Source: Nitrososphaerota archaeon
GTDB taxonomy: Archaea > Thermoproteota > Nitrososphaeria_A > Caldarchaeales > JAVZCJ01
Reading direction: 5' to 3'
Assembly: GCA_038817485.1 (NCBI GenBank)
Contig: JAWAZL010000013.1
Coordinates: forward strand, 1-40,864
DNA length: 40,864 nt
Shown here: in pieces, positions 1 to 8,465 of the stretch
Position numbering within the stretch: the first letter of the stretch is position 1
Layout: each line of letters begins with the position of its first letter
Position numbers and translations under genes: made by a program
The notes under the pieces: generated by a model
What the model saw: only the letters and a program-made list of their open reading frames with translations
Database searches by the model: none
Told to the model about the DNA's origin: nothing

Positions 1-531
1 ATAGAATTTTTCTAGAAGGAGCGAATCTTTCCTACTTAAGAGTTTCTCTGCCATATTAATTATCTCTCTTTTTATATTAACTAATTCTTCTAAAACATTA
101 GCTATTTCCTTACTTTTTTCTTCTATTTCTTCAATTAATTTAACAGCTTTTAAACAATTTAATTCCTTAAATTTTTTATTAAGAATAGTGAGATTGATCA
201 TCCCAATATTAGAAGGTTTTTTCATAAAAAAATTATAAACATATTCTAATTCACTTAATTCATTTCTAAAATTTTCTACATGTACTTTAGAAGGATACGG
301 AACAAATTTTATAATAGAAATTTTTTTAAAAATCTCTTGATCATTTATTATTGTTCCATTCTCATTCACTATTAATATCTTTTCAAGAAAAGATTTAATG
401 AAGAAAATTTTTCTCCAATAAGATATTATCCAATAAGGAGCTGTTAAATAATATATTGGCCCATCAATCTTAAAGACATGTCCTTTTAAAGAATATTTCT
501 TTGCGATGTTAAGTATTTTCTCATCAATCAT
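1..531 (-). CDS. Hypothetical protein, 3' end cut by window edge
   Basis: The reading frame is open from an ATG at 531 to base 1 (177 codons) without a stop, so the C-terminus lies outside the window. I do not recognise the family. The first ~60 residues are aromatic-rich and contain a short hydrophobic stretch (around residues 30-45). The last ~60 residues are rich in Glu, Lys, Leu and Ile with heptad-like spacing, suggesting a coiled coil. It lies 26 bases downstream of the transporter gene on the same strand and may be co-transcribed with it. Codon use resembles the neighbours. The frame is well supported; the function is not. Confidence 0.6.
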   Translation of the reverse strand, partial: MIDEKILNIAKKYSLKGHVFKIDGPIYYLTAPYWIISYWRKIFFIKSFLEKILIVNENGTIINDQEIFKKISIIKFVPYPSKVHVENFRNELSELEYVYNFFMKKPSNIGMINLTILNKKFKELNCLKAVKLIEEIEEKSKEIANVLEELVNIKREIINMAEKLLSRKDSLLLEKFY

Positions 532-557
532 TTTAAAAACCAAAAAAAAGAAAGGAA

Positions 558-2003
558 TTAAGCTATGATTTTTATTTTGAATACATTTTCGCCTATCCAA
601 AGTATAGTGAATATCAAATTAATTATGCCCCATATTAATAATAGAGCTGAAATTATTTTGTTAGGCTTTATTTCTTCAGGTAGATATTTATTGTTCATGT
701 AAACTATTAATGGTAAATATATTGCTGCGGAAGCTGCTAAAAATACTTGTAAGAAAAGCCACATAAAGTATGGTTGTGCGAGCCATATTAAAGGAGTGCT
801 AATTGCAACTGTAATTAAAAGGAATAGGAAATACCAAAATCTATAAGATTTTCTTCTAGCATAACCTGTCCATTCATACCATAATGTATCAGCTGCAACT
901 TTAGCCATAGCATCGTAAAAACCGAATTGAGTATCAAATAATGAAAATGCTACTGAAAATAGAAAGAAGGAATATCCAATAGGGCCAACCATTTTACCTA
1001 AGCTTTCGGCTATTCCTAAAGGAATGTCACCTGATGGCAACTTTATTCCAGCCCTCCAAAGAGTAGAGTATGCAGCTAATATGTATATGTAAGTAAAGAG
1101 CATAGATAAAAGCCAAAGTGTCATTATATTTTCAAATAAAGCATACTTCATCCAATTCCTAAAACTCTTTCTTTCTTTTTCATCTTTAGCATTGAACATG
1201 AATCCAGTCTCAGGTACCTCCTCAGGAGAATAAAATAAACCAGTAACTTTTCCTATGTATTTACACATTCCTATGCCTTTCTCCCTAAGATAAAAGCTAT
1301 AGTAGAGATTTATCGTTCCTCCTCCTGGCTGAACTAGATATGCCGTCATTAGAGTGACCGACACACCGCTTGGAATTATTCCAAAACTAAAGAAACCTTT
1401 TAATACTTCAATAGTATCGGCTGGAAAATTCCCAATTATAACTATAGCTGCATATATTGTTGCTATAGTAGTCGCAATCATAACAATTTTGAAAATCCAT
1501 TCCATCAAATTATATACATATCTCGCTAAAGCATATAATATTGGTACTAACCATATACCTATTATAGTCCAAATAATTCTATCCCCTATACCAAATAATC
1601 TAGCTACATTAGTTGCAGCAGCACCCATCCATACAGGCCATATCCACATAAGAGTATTTATTAGAAACCATACTATAGCCCAAAAATGCTTAGGTTTTAA
1701 ACGTGCAAATCCTTGGAATATATCTTCGCCAGTTGCAATGGTCCATCTTGCAATTTCATAGGCTGCTATAACTGCGAAAGTGCATCCTAATGTATAGATC
1801 CAAGAAATTTTAAGTAATCCTATCGAACCACTTAATGGAGCTTGCATTGCCTCAAACCCAGAAATACCTAAAGAAGTCACAATTAATGCTGGTCCGAACT
1901 TCTTAAACCACTCTCCAAAAGTTGTTGGTGCTTCAGGCATGGGCTTTATAGGTAGTGGTGGCTTTACATCACCTATTTTATATGTTTCCTCTGTTTTTTC
2001 CAT
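558..2003 (-). CDS. Nramp-like (APC superfamily) membrane transporter, atypical
   Basis: A 481-residue polytopic protein with about 11 hydrophobic segments after a Pro-rich N-terminal tail of ~30 residues. The opening FGPALIVTSLGISGFEA (about 34-50) matches the first helix of Nramp-family proteins, and a Gly-rich break (QPGGGTINLYYSFYLREKG, about 225-243) sits where Nramp proteins unwind helix 6. The canonical metal ligands of classic Nramp transporters (DPGN in helix 1, MPH in helix 6) are absent, so Mn/Fe transport should not be assumed. This resembles the divergent Nramp-like group seen in some bacteria and archaea with unknown substrate. The ATG is supported by an AAGAGGT Shine-Dalgarno sequence (2011-2017 on the complement), 7 bases upstream. 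A TATA-like stretch lies further up, near 2042-2055. Confidence 0.75.
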   Translation of the reverse strand: MEKTEETYKIGDVKPPLPIKPMPEAPTTFGEWFKKFGPALIVTSLGISGFEAMQAPLSGSIGLLKISWIYTLGCTFAVIAAYEIARWTIATGEDIFQGFARLKPKHFWAIVWFLINTLMWIWPVWMGAAATNVARLFGIGDRIIWTIIGIWLVPILYALARYVYNLMEWIFKIVMIATTIATIYAAIVIIGNFPADTIEVLKGFFSFGIIPSGVSVTLMTAYLVQPGGGTINLYYSFYLREKGIGMCKYIGKVTGLFYSPEEVPETGFMFNAKDEKERKSFRNWMKYALFENIMTLWLLSMLFTYIYILAAYSTLWRAGIKLPSGDIPLGIAESLGKMVGPIGYSFFLFSVAFSLFDTQFGFYDAMAKVAADTLWYEWTGYARRKSYRFWYFLFLLITVAISTPLIWLAQPYFMWLFLQVFLAASAAIYLPLIVYMNNKYLPEEIKPNKIISALLLIWGIINLIFTILWIGENVFKIKIIA

Positions 2004-2076
2004 GTTTATTACCTCTTAGCATTAATAACTAAAGGGAGCTTTTTATATTTAAATTTTTCGTTAATTTTATAAAAGA

Positions 2077-2090
2077 TTAATATATTTATA
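2077..2090 (+). promoter_or_regulatory. TATA-box promoter of the cupin/MBL pair
   Basis: The stretch TTAATATATTTATA is centred about 28 bases upstream of the ATG at 2114, the distance expected between an archaeal TATA box and a start site at or just before the start codon. No Shine-Dalgarno sequence lies between them, so the transcript is probably leaderless. This is inferred from spacing only. Confidence 0.5.
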
Positions 2091-2113
2091 ATTACTTTTT
2101 TATACGATTAAAA

Positions 2114-2497
2114 ATGAGGTTTATAAGAAATTTAAAGGACGCTGAAATATTTGAAGCACCTGAACCTTGGAGAAGAATATTAACTATTTTAATAGACAAA
2201 AATTCAATGGGAGCAGAAAATATGGTTGTTGGTCTAGGTAGATTCGAATGTGGACAAAAATGTGCGCCACATAAACATGACGATTCTGAAGAAGCGTACT
2301 ACATTCTTGAGGGCAAAGGAATTATTAAAATTAATGAAGAAGAATATGAAGTTTCTAAAGAAGATGCTATCTTTATACCTAAAGGATTTACTCACCAAAT
2401 AATGAATAATAATGATAAAGACCTAGTCTTTTTATGGATAATGTCTCCTCCAGGAAATGTAGCAGAAACTATAAGAAGTTTTAAACGTATAAAGTGA
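2114..2497 (+). CDS. Cupin-domain protein
   Basis: A 127-residue single-domain cupin. Motif 1 is visible with H53, H55 and E60 (PHKHDDSEE) and motif 2 with P89, G91 and H94 (IPKGFTH, then N98), so the usual metal ligands (three His and one Glu) are present. Cupins of this size include isomerases, dioxygenases and sugar-binding proteins, and the substrate cannot be read from sequence. The stop overlaps the GTG start of the metallo-hydrolase downstream (GTGA), so the two are translationally coupled and probably act on related compounds. The fold call is firm; the reaction is unknown. Confidence 0.85.
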   Translation: MRFIRNLKDAEIFEAPEPWRRILTILIDKNSMGAENMVVGLGRFECGQKCAPHKHDDSEEAYYILEGKGIIKINEEEYEVSKEDAIFIPKGFTHQIMNNNDKDLVFLWIMSPPGNVAETIRSFKRIK

Positions 2498-3234
2498 TAA
2501 ATTTGCCCATAAAAGTTGATATACTTTTACCAGGTTTTCCAATTAAAACAAATCGAGGCGTTTTAGGTTTTTGTAATATAACCTTAGTGGAGTCTAATAA
2601 ATTAATTCTTTATGACACGGGACATTTTTCAGATAGAAAAAATCTTATACAAGAATTTAAGAAACGAAGAATTTCTCCAGAAAATATAGAAATTGTAGTT
2701 TTAAGCCATTTACATTTTGACCATTGTTTAAATATTGATCTATTTAAAAATGCTGAAATTATTTTAGATGAAAAGGAATTAGAATATGCATTATCAAATA
2801 AGCCTGAAAAAATTAAGGATTTCTTTATTCCTAAATTTTTAATTCCAATAATTAAAAGAAGGGGCTTTACAAATGTTAAAGAAAACTTGGAAATAGCAAA
2901 TAAAGTTTATGTTTTAAAAACTCCTGGACATACACCTGGTTTAATATCATTATTTGTAAAAGATGGGAGAAAAAAATTTGCAATAGTAAGTGATGCCATT
3001 AAAAATGCATGGGAATTTATGAAAGGTAAACCTGAACAAATATTTGGAAAAGATGAAGAAGCTAAGGAAAGCGTTAAAAAAATAAAAAAGCTAAATTCGA
3101 TAATTATTCCAGGTCATGATAAGTGCTTTATATTCGAAAAAAATAAAATAAGATATCTAAAGAAAGCATCTTTGAAAATAATAGCTAAATCATCGCCTTA
3201 TAATGATAAATGGGATGTCTATTCCATACTTTAA
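2494..3234 (+). CDS. MBL-fold metallo-hydrolase
   Basis: A 246-residue metallo-beta-lactamase fold hydrolase. The HxHxDH signature is SHLHFDHC (H72, H74, D76, H77). The remaining ligands are H146 in TPGHTPG, D167 in VSDA and H208 in IPGHD, giving a complete two-metal site. The pattern resembles lactonases and other ester or thioester hydrolases of the family more than beta-lactamases proper. The start is a GTG inside the cupin stop (GTGA overlap); a TTG nine bases on is an alternative. No signal peptide, so cytosolic. The substrate is not predictable. Confidence 0.85.
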   Translation: MINLPIKVDILLPGFPIKTNRGVLGFCNITLVESNKLILYDTGHFSDRKNLIQEFKKRRISPENIEIVVLSHLHFDHCLNIDLFKNAEIILDEKELEYALSNKPEKIKDFFIPKFLIPIIKRRGFTNVKENLEIANKVYVLKTPGHTPGLISLFVKDGRKKFAIVSDAIKNAWEFMKGKPEQIFGKDEEAKESVKKIKKLNSIIIPGHDKCFIFEKNKIRYLKKASLKIIAKSSPYNDKWDVYSIL

Positions 3235-3241
3235 AGTAACT

Positions 3242-4021
3242 TTATCTCGGAGAACCTTTAAACGTGGTTCTAGGGGTTTTCATTAAGAGTTTACCATATC
3301 CTTTTATCTTTTCATTTATACCTAATAGTCTTAAACACTCCCATGCTGTAGCTTGATTAGCAGTAATTACAGGAACATTCAAGTCCTTTTCCAATCTTTC
3401 AATAACATCTATTGCCCTAAAAGTTGTGCAAGCAATAAATATTCCATCAATATCTTCTCTATACGCAGCTTTTGCAATCCTATAAGCTTCAGTAGGTGGT
3501 GCAGCAGCTAAATCTTCCATTTTTAATATACCTAGACCTTGAACAGTTACTACGTCAAACCCTTCCTTTTCATAAAATTCTTTAAATTTTTGATTTACTT
3601 CATCTATATATGGTCCTGCGATAGATATTTTTTTCCATCCCATAAAGCGCATAGCGTTTAAACTTGAAGTTGTTGTAGTCGTGCTTTTAATGCCCCCTGA
3701 TGCTTCTTCCATTATTCTAATTTCTTCTTTATCATAACCTGGACCTTTTATTAAGCTACCTGCAGTACAAGTAAAAGATATAACATCCATTTTTTTATAT
3801 TCAGATAATATCCTTGCAGCTTCGGCTAATCTTTCACCTAACTTACTTGTACTTTCTACCGTAACAACAGGGTCAAAATGTATCCTGGTTTCTAATACTA
3901 AAATTCCTGCAGGCATCATTCTATAAAAATCCGGTAATGGAGTTGGATTATTAGAAACAACTATTAAACCAATCGTTCCTCGTGAACCATATGGTACTTC
4001 TTCTAATTCTGGAATTTTCAT
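3242..4021 (-). CDS. Asp/Glu racemase-fold enzyme (maleate isomerase / arylmalonate decarboxylase-like)
   Basis: A 259-residue protein of the Asp/Glu/hydantoin racemase superfamily, closest in layout to maleate cis-trans isomerase and arylmalonate decarboxylase. Two catalytic-type cysteines are visible: C85 in SFTCTAGS and C198 in IACTTFRA. Two Cys suggest an isomerase or racemase, whereas arylmalonate decarboxylases of this family keep only one. A phosphate/carboxylate-binding Thr/Ser run (KSTTTTTSS, about 112-120) precedes the second half. It is convergent with the MBL gene, seven bases between stops. A GGGGA Shine-Dalgarno-like sequence lies just upstream of the ATG. The substrate is probably a small dicarboxylate, by inference. 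Confidence 0.75.
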   Translation of the reverse strand: MKIPELEEVPYGSRGTIGLIVVSNNPTPLPDFYRMMPAGILVLETRIHFDPVVTVESTSKLGERLAEAARILSEYKKMDVISFTCTAGSLIKGPGYDKEEIRIMEEASGGIKSTTTTTSSLNAMRFMGWKKISIAGPYIDEVNQKFKEFYEKEGFDVVTVQGLGILKMEDLAAAPPTEAYRIAKAAYREDIDGIFIACTTFRAIDVIERLEKDLNVPVITANQATAWECLRLLGINEKIKGYGKLLMKTPRTTFKGSPR

Positions 4022-4481
4022 ACATCTTCCCCAATATACTTTTAAGATAAAAATAGTATAAATATTTTTCTATTGAGATATGTCCAATAAATACGCTTAA
4101 TCTACTCCCTAATATTGTGATATTGTAGTTTAATAATATATCATGAAAATAGATTTAGGAATATATTCAAATTCTTTATTCTTTCTTTTAAATATCTGAA
4201 AAATCTTTCAATCTATTCTCTTATTCTAAAAGTTTTATGCTCTTATTCTGATCCAAGTTTATTTAACGTCCATATATATACTATAGGAATGTATATATTC
4301 TAAAAACAGCTAATACTTTAACTTCTTTACTTTTTTATTACTTTTTAAAACGGCTTAAGATCATAGCAATTATATTCATGAAATATAGAACTATATTAAT
4401 TAAAACAATGATATTAAAATTTCTATAGTATTAAAAATTAAAAATCTTTATAGGAGAAGAAAATAAAAAATAGTAATAAAA
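4022..4481. other. 460-base gap, no gene seen
   Basis: Divergent intergenic region between the racemase-fold gene and the flavin reductase. Both strands are dense in stop codons and I see no coding remnant. A TATA-like stretch (ATATTTATACTAT, complement, about 4052-4066) probably serves the minus-strand gene. A weak inverted repeat, ATATATAC/GTATATAT with a 9-base loop, lies at 4274-4298. The plus-strand gene has no clear Shine-Dalgarno sequence near its ATG. Confidence 0.4.
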
Positions 4482-6407
4482 ATGAAAACACTATCTAAAA
4501 TATTTGAACCGATAAATATTGGTTCTCTAGAAATAAAGAATAGAATAGTAATGCCCCCTATGTCAACAAATTTTGCAAATGAAGATGGATCTGTTAGCGA
4601 GAGACAAATTAGATATTATGAGGCTAGAGCTATTGGGGGAGTCGGATTAATAATAGTTGAGGCAACGTGTATTGAAAGTAGTATTGGTAAACTTAATCCG
4701 ATACAATTATGTATCGATAACGATAAATTTATTGCTGGGTTAAATGAATTAGCTGAAGCGATTACTAGATATGGTGCAAGGGCCGCGATTCAATTGCATC
4801 ATGCTGGTAGACGTGCTAGAGTTACTAATGGAAAGCAACCTGTTTCAGCTTCAGATGGTTTATCTACTCCGATTGGATTAAAAACTAGAGCATTAACACT
4901 TAAAGAAATAGAGGAATTAATTGAATTATTTGCTAAAGCTGCTGAAAGAGCAAAAATAGCTGGTTTTGAAGCAATTGAATTGCATGGTGCACATGGATAT
5001 TTAATTGGGCAATTTCTTTCTCCATTAACTAATAGAAGAACTGATAAATATGGTGGAGATATAAATGGAAGAGCAAGATTTGCTATTGAGATTGTAAGAA
5101 GAATAAAAGAAAAATTGGGTGAAAATTTTCCTCTAATATTTAGAATAAGTGGAGATGAATACATAAATGGGGGACTTGATATTGAAGAAACTAAAATTAT
5201 TTCTAAATTATTAGAAAAAGAAGGAGTGAATGCTCTTCATATTTCTGCAGGTGCTTATGAGACTCGACATTGGACTTCTGCACCAATGTGCATTCCTAGA
5301 GGACATTTGGTATATTTAGCTGAGAAAATTAAACAAATTGTAAATATTCCAGTTATAACCGTTGGAAGAATAAACGATCTATATTTAGCAGAAGATATAA
5401 TAAAGAACAAGAAGGCTGATTTAGTTTCTATGGGTAGAGCACTAATTGCTGATCCAGAAATTATAAATAAAACATTAAATGGAAAAATTGAAAATATAAG
5501 GAGATGTATCGCGTGTAATAGATGTTTATCACGTTTAGATGAAAAACTACATATTTCATGTACTGTTAATCCGATTGCTGGAAAAGAGTATAAAATAAGA
5601 GTTAAAAAAGCATCTAAACCAAAGAAAGTTTTAATAATAGGTGGAGGGCCTGCTGGTATGGAAGCAGCGAGGATAGCTGCTATAAGAGGACATGAAGTAA
5701 TCTTATATGAAGAAAAAGATAAACTCGGAGGTCAACTTATATTAGCAACAATTCCTCCACACAAGGAAGAAATGAAAAGCATTTTAGAATATTATACTCA
5801 AGAATTAAGTAAATTAGAAATAGAAATAAAAATTGGAAGAAAAGCTACTTTAAAAGATATAGAAAAAATCTCTCCAGAAATTATAATTTTAGCTACGGGC
5901 GCAAAACCAATTATTCCATCTATTCCAGGAATTAAAAATAAGAATGTTATTACAGCCTGGGATGTTTTATTGAATACAACAAAAGTAGGTGATAACGTAG
6001 TTATAATTGGAGGAGGAATGGTTGGATGTGAAACAGCTGAATATTTAATAAAGAAAGGAAAAAAGGTTAAGATTATTGAAATGTTACCTGATATAGCTGT
6101 AGATGTTGAATTTAGAAGTAGAACATTCTTATTAGAAAGATTACATTTAAATAAAGTAGATATATTAGTAAATACTGAATTAAAAGAAGTAATGGATAAT
6201 AAAGCGATTTTAATTAATAAAAAAGGTGAAAAAATAGTATTAGAAGCAGATAATATAGTTCTTGCATGCGGCTCAAAACCTAATAATGAGTTAGCTAAAA
6301 TCATAAAGCCAACATTTAAAAAAGTGTACGAAATTGGAGATTGTAAAAAACCACGTAAAGTTTTAGAGGCAATTCATGAAGGCTTTCATATAGGAAATTT
6401 GATATAA
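4482..6407 (+). CDS. Old-yellow-enzyme family FMN/4Fe-4S/FAD oxidoreductase (2,4-dienoyl-CoA reductase or enoate reductase-like)
   Basis: A 641-residue three-part flavoenzyme. Residues ~1-335 are an FMN TIM barrel (QLHHAGR 105-111, LHGAHGYLIGQFLSP 167-181, then a Thr-Asp-Lys-Tyr-Gly-Gly run at 187-192). Cysteines 342, 345, 348 and 360 (CxxCxxC-x11-C) bind a 4Fe-4S cluster. The C-terminal half has an FAD-binding GGGPAGMEAA (387-396) and an NAD(P)-binding GGGMVG (510-515). The arrangement matches 2,4-dienoyl-CoA reductase, enoate reductase and trimethylamine dehydrogenase relatives. It likely reduces a conjugated C=C bond with NAD(P)H; the substrate is open. Its stop is three bases from the stop of the convergent decarboxylase beta subunit. 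Full length, no defect seen. Confidence 0.85.
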   Translation: MKTLSKIFEPINIGSLEIKNRIVMPPMSTNFANEDGSVSERQIRYYEARAIGGVGLIIVEATCIESSIGKLNPIQLCIDNDKFIAGLNELAEAITRYGARAAIQLHHAGRRARVTNGKQPVSASDGLSTPIGLKTRALTLKEIEELIELFAKAAERAKIAGFEAIELHGAHGYLIGQFLSPLTNRRTDKYGGDINGRARFAIEIVRRIKEKLGENFPLIFRISGDEYINGGLDIEETKIISKLLEKEGVNALHISAGAYETRHWTSAPMCIPRGHLVYLAEKIKQIVNIPVITVGRINDLYLAEDIIKNKKADLVSMGRALIADPEIINKTLNGKIENIRRCIACNRCLSRLDEKLHISCTVNPIAGKEYKIRVKKASKPKKVLIIGGGPAGMEAARIAAIRGHEVILYEEKDKLGGQLILATIPPHKEEMKSILEYYTQELSKLEIEIKIGRKATLKDIEKISPEIIILATGAKPIIPSIPGIKNKNVITAWDVLLNTTKVGDNVVIIGGGMVGCETAEYLIKKGKKVKIIEMLPDIAVDVEFRSRTFLLERLHLNKVDILVNTELKEVMDNKAILINKKGEKIVLEADNIVLACGSKPNNELAKIIKPTFKKVYEIGDCKKPRKVLEAIHEGFHIGNLI

Positions 6408-6410
6408 TCT

Positions 6411-7496
6411 TTATAAGCCTATTAAATGAGGCATGTATGTCAAAATAATACCTCCAGTAATAACAGATGCTATTTGTCCTCCTACATTAGTAGCCATTGC
6501 ATGCATTATAAGCCAATTATCAGGATCTTCTTCTCTACCAATTTTATGAACTGTTCTTGCAGCCATTGGAAAAGCTGAAATTCCACAACTACCTATCATA
6601 GGATTTATTTTACCTTTACTTAGAAAATTCACTATTTTTGCAAATAATATCCCACAAGTTATAGCAGAAACAAAAGCTAGTATACCTAAGAAAAATATTA
6701 GTAAAGATTGGATTGTTAAAAATTTTTCAGCGGTTATTGTTCCGCCTATAGCTAATCCAAGCAATAGGGTTGTAATATTAGTAAGCTCATTTTGAGCAGA
6801 TTTTGTAAGTCTTTCGAGTACTCCACTTTCTTTCATTAAATTTCCAAGCATAAGACATCCAATTAATGGAGTACCAGCAGGTGCTATAAATGAAGTTATT
6901 AGAGTAACTATTATGGGAAAAATTAATTTAAGAGATTTTGAAAAAGGAGCTGGATTATATTCCATTCTGATTAGCCTTTCTTTCTTAGTCGTTAAAAATT
7001 TACATAATGGAACTTGTAAAAGAGGGACTGAAGCCATATAGGAATAAGCACATACTGATACTGGACCCAAAAGATGAGGGGCATATTTTGAAGTAACGTA
7101 TATTGCTGTTGGTCCATCCATTGCACCTATTATTCCAATAGAAGCAGCTTCAAGAGGATTAAATCCAAATAGAAGGGCAAACATAAGTGCTATAAATATT
7201 CCAAGTTGTCCAGCAGCTGAGAAAATAAGTAACCATGGCCTTTCAATCAAAGGAGAAAAATCAATCATGGAACCAATACCTATAAATAATAATAATGGAA
7301 ATAAATCGTTTTCAATGCCAAAATCGTATATTATGCGAAATAGACCACCAACACTTGCTAGTCCCGAATATGGAATATTAGCTAAAAAAATCGAAAAACC
7401 TATTGGAACAAGTAATAAAGGTTCATATTCCTTTTTTATACCCAAATAGATTAATAATAGTCCTATTGCCATCATTAAAATATTTCCAAGAAACAT
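6411..7496 (-). CDS. mmdB: Sodium-translocating decarboxylase beta subunit
   Basis: A 361-residue, roughly 10-helix membrane protein of the OadB/MmdB/GcdB family. It forms the sodium channel and carries out decarboxylation of carboxybiotin. The conserved core GAMDGPTAIYVTSKYAP (124-140, with D127 at the position of the essential Asp of OadB) is intact, followed by AYSYMASVPLLQ. The C-terminal signatures around SAFPMAARTVHK and HAMATNVGGQ are also present. It follows the small single-helix subunit by 22 bases on the same strand, and the biotin carrier and carboxyltransferase lie upstream, so all membrane and soluble parts of such a pump are in one locus. The family call is firm. Which acyl-CoA is used (methylmalonyl-, glutaconyl- or another) is inference. 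Confidence 0.93.
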   Translation of the reverse strand: MFLGNILMMAIGLLLIYLGIKKEYEPLLLVPIGFSIFLANIPYSGLASVGGLFRIIYDFGIENDLFPLLLFIGIGSMIDFSPLIERPWLLIFSAAGQLGIFIALMFALLFGFNPLEAASIGIIGAMDGPTAIYVTSKYAPHLLGPVSVCAYSYMASVPLLQVPLCKFLTTKKERLIRMEYNPAPFSKSLKLIFPIIVTLITSFIAPAGTPLIGCLMLGNLMKESGVLERLTKSAQNELTNITTLLLGLAIGGTITAEKFLTIQSLLIFFLGILAFVSAITCGILFAKIVNFLSKGKINPMIGSCGISAFPMAARTVHKIGREEDPDNWLIMHAMATNVGGQIASVITGGIILTYMPHLIGL

Positions 7497-7518
7497 ATAG
7501 TTACTTCACTCTCGAAAA

Positions 7519-7632
7519 TTATTTTAAAACCTTTTTAAGAATTTCACATACAATAACAATTAATATCACTGCGATGAATGTATAAGCAACTCCCAAAATA
7601 GTAATTAAGATACCAAATTGCAACGGGGCCAA
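7519..7632 (-). CDS. mmdD: Small single-helix subunit of the sodium-pump decarboxylase (OadG/MmdD-like)
   Basis: A short frame encodes 37 residues from a TTG at 7632: start MAPLQFGILITILGV, one hydrophobic helix through residue ~28, then a basic end (LKKVLK). This is the pattern of the gamma/delta subunit of oxaloacetate and methylmalonyl-CoA decarboxylases, a single N-terminal helix that assembles the complex. It lacks the usual soluble Pro/Ala-rich tail. A GAGG Shine-Dalgarno sequence (7641-7644, complement) lies eight bases before the TTG; no ATG or GTG is available in frame. It lies directly ahead of the beta subunit. Similarity this short is weak, so the call rests on position plus pattern. 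Confidence 0.68.
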   Translation of the reverse strand: MAPLQFGILITILGVAYTFIAVILIVIVCEILKKVLK

Positions 7633-7667
7633 TTCTTCATCCTCTTTAAGATCGCTAGAAAAACAAA

Positions 7668-7679
7668 TATTTATATTTT
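7668..7679 (-). promoter_or_regulatory. Candidate TATA box for mmdD-mmdB
   Basis: AAAATATAAATA on the complement is centred about 41 bases before the TTG of the small subunit. That would place the start site roughly 15 bases before the start codon, leaving room for the GAGG Shine-Dalgarno sequence in the leader. The 199-base gap to bioY (7633-7831) also argues for a separate promoter. Inferred from spacing. Confidence 0.4.
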
Positions 7680-7831
7680 TATCTAAATTTATAAAAACAT
7701 GAGATTTTGATTTAAATATTCAATATTTAAGATATCAGAAATATGAACATTTTAGTGATTTTTTAATTTTAAGCTTTTATGAGCTTATTTAAATAAAAAA
7801 TTTTATTTTATACTTTGTTTATGATATCATA

Positions 7832-8380
7832 TTAATATAATGTAGGGAAGGAAGGTAGCACTCTTTTAATTCGATAAGTTATATAAGCTGCTATTAATAT
7901 TTTTAAAGAATCTCCAAATATAAATGGCAAGACACCAATAATGAAGGCATATATCACATTAATTTTCATCCATATCATTAATTGAATAATCCCAAGAATA
8001 TAGATTGGTATAGTACCAATTGCCATGCAGCATACTAACCATAAAAAACTAAACCTTTTTCTTATTTCAATCAATTTTCCAATAATAAATGCTCCTGCAA
8101 CAAAACCGATCAAGTAACCACCAGTTGGACCAAGCAATATCGAAAATCCCGCACTTCCTCCTGCGAAAATAGGTAATCCAGAAACGCCAAAAAGAATATA
8201 AATTAACTGACTTAATGCTCCATATTTGCTACCTAAAAGTGCTCCAGCCATATAAGTAAACATAGTTTGTAAAGTGATTGGCACTGGACTAAAAGGCAAA
8301 GGAATACGTATATAAGCTCCGATAACTGTTAAAGTAGAAAATAAAGCAACACTAAGTATATTATATGGCTTAAGTTTCAT
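7832..8380 (-). CDS. bioY: BioY biotin transporter substrate-binding subunit
   Basis: A 182-residue integral membrane protein with about six hydrophobic helices. The BioY hallmarks are present: RIPLPFSPVPITLQTM (25-40) near the N-terminus and the Gly-rich GPTGGYLIGFVAG segment at roughly residues 85-97. BioY is the S component that binds biotin; it can work alone or with an ECF energizing module, none of which is in this window. A GGAG Shine-Dalgarno sequence lies eight bases upstream of the ATG. It sits 85 bases downstream of the biotin ligase gene on the same strand, so biotin import and attachment are grouped with the biotin-dependent decarboxylase. No biotin synthesis genes are seen here, which fits salvage. 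Confidence 0.92.
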   Translation of the reverse strand: MKLKPYNILSVALFSTLTVIGAYIRIPLPFSPVPITLQTMFTYMAGALLGSKYGALSQLIYILFGVSGLPIFAGGSAGFSILLGPTGGYLIGFVAGAFIIGKLIEIRKRFSFLWLVCCMAIGTIPIYILGIIQLMIWMKINVIYAFIIGVLPFIFGDSLKILIAAYITYRIKRVLPSFPTLY

Positions 8381-8465
8381 ATAAGGCTCTCCAAATCATT
8401 TTAGAATTCTACTTTTTATCTTATAAAATGAATAACTGAAAGATATAAGCTAAATTTTTTAAACT

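Noticed and set aside
1354-1761. Plus-strand frame of 135 codons
   Set aside because: It is antisense to the transporter gene and only mirrors its hydrophobic helices; no start signal or family.
4274-4298. Inverted repeat ATATATAC/GTATATAT
   Set aside because: Eight-base arms made of AT alternation are expected by chance in DNA of this composition and it is not placed at a start site.
5798-6304. Minus-strand frame of 168 codons
   Set aside because: Shadow of the flavin reductase gene.
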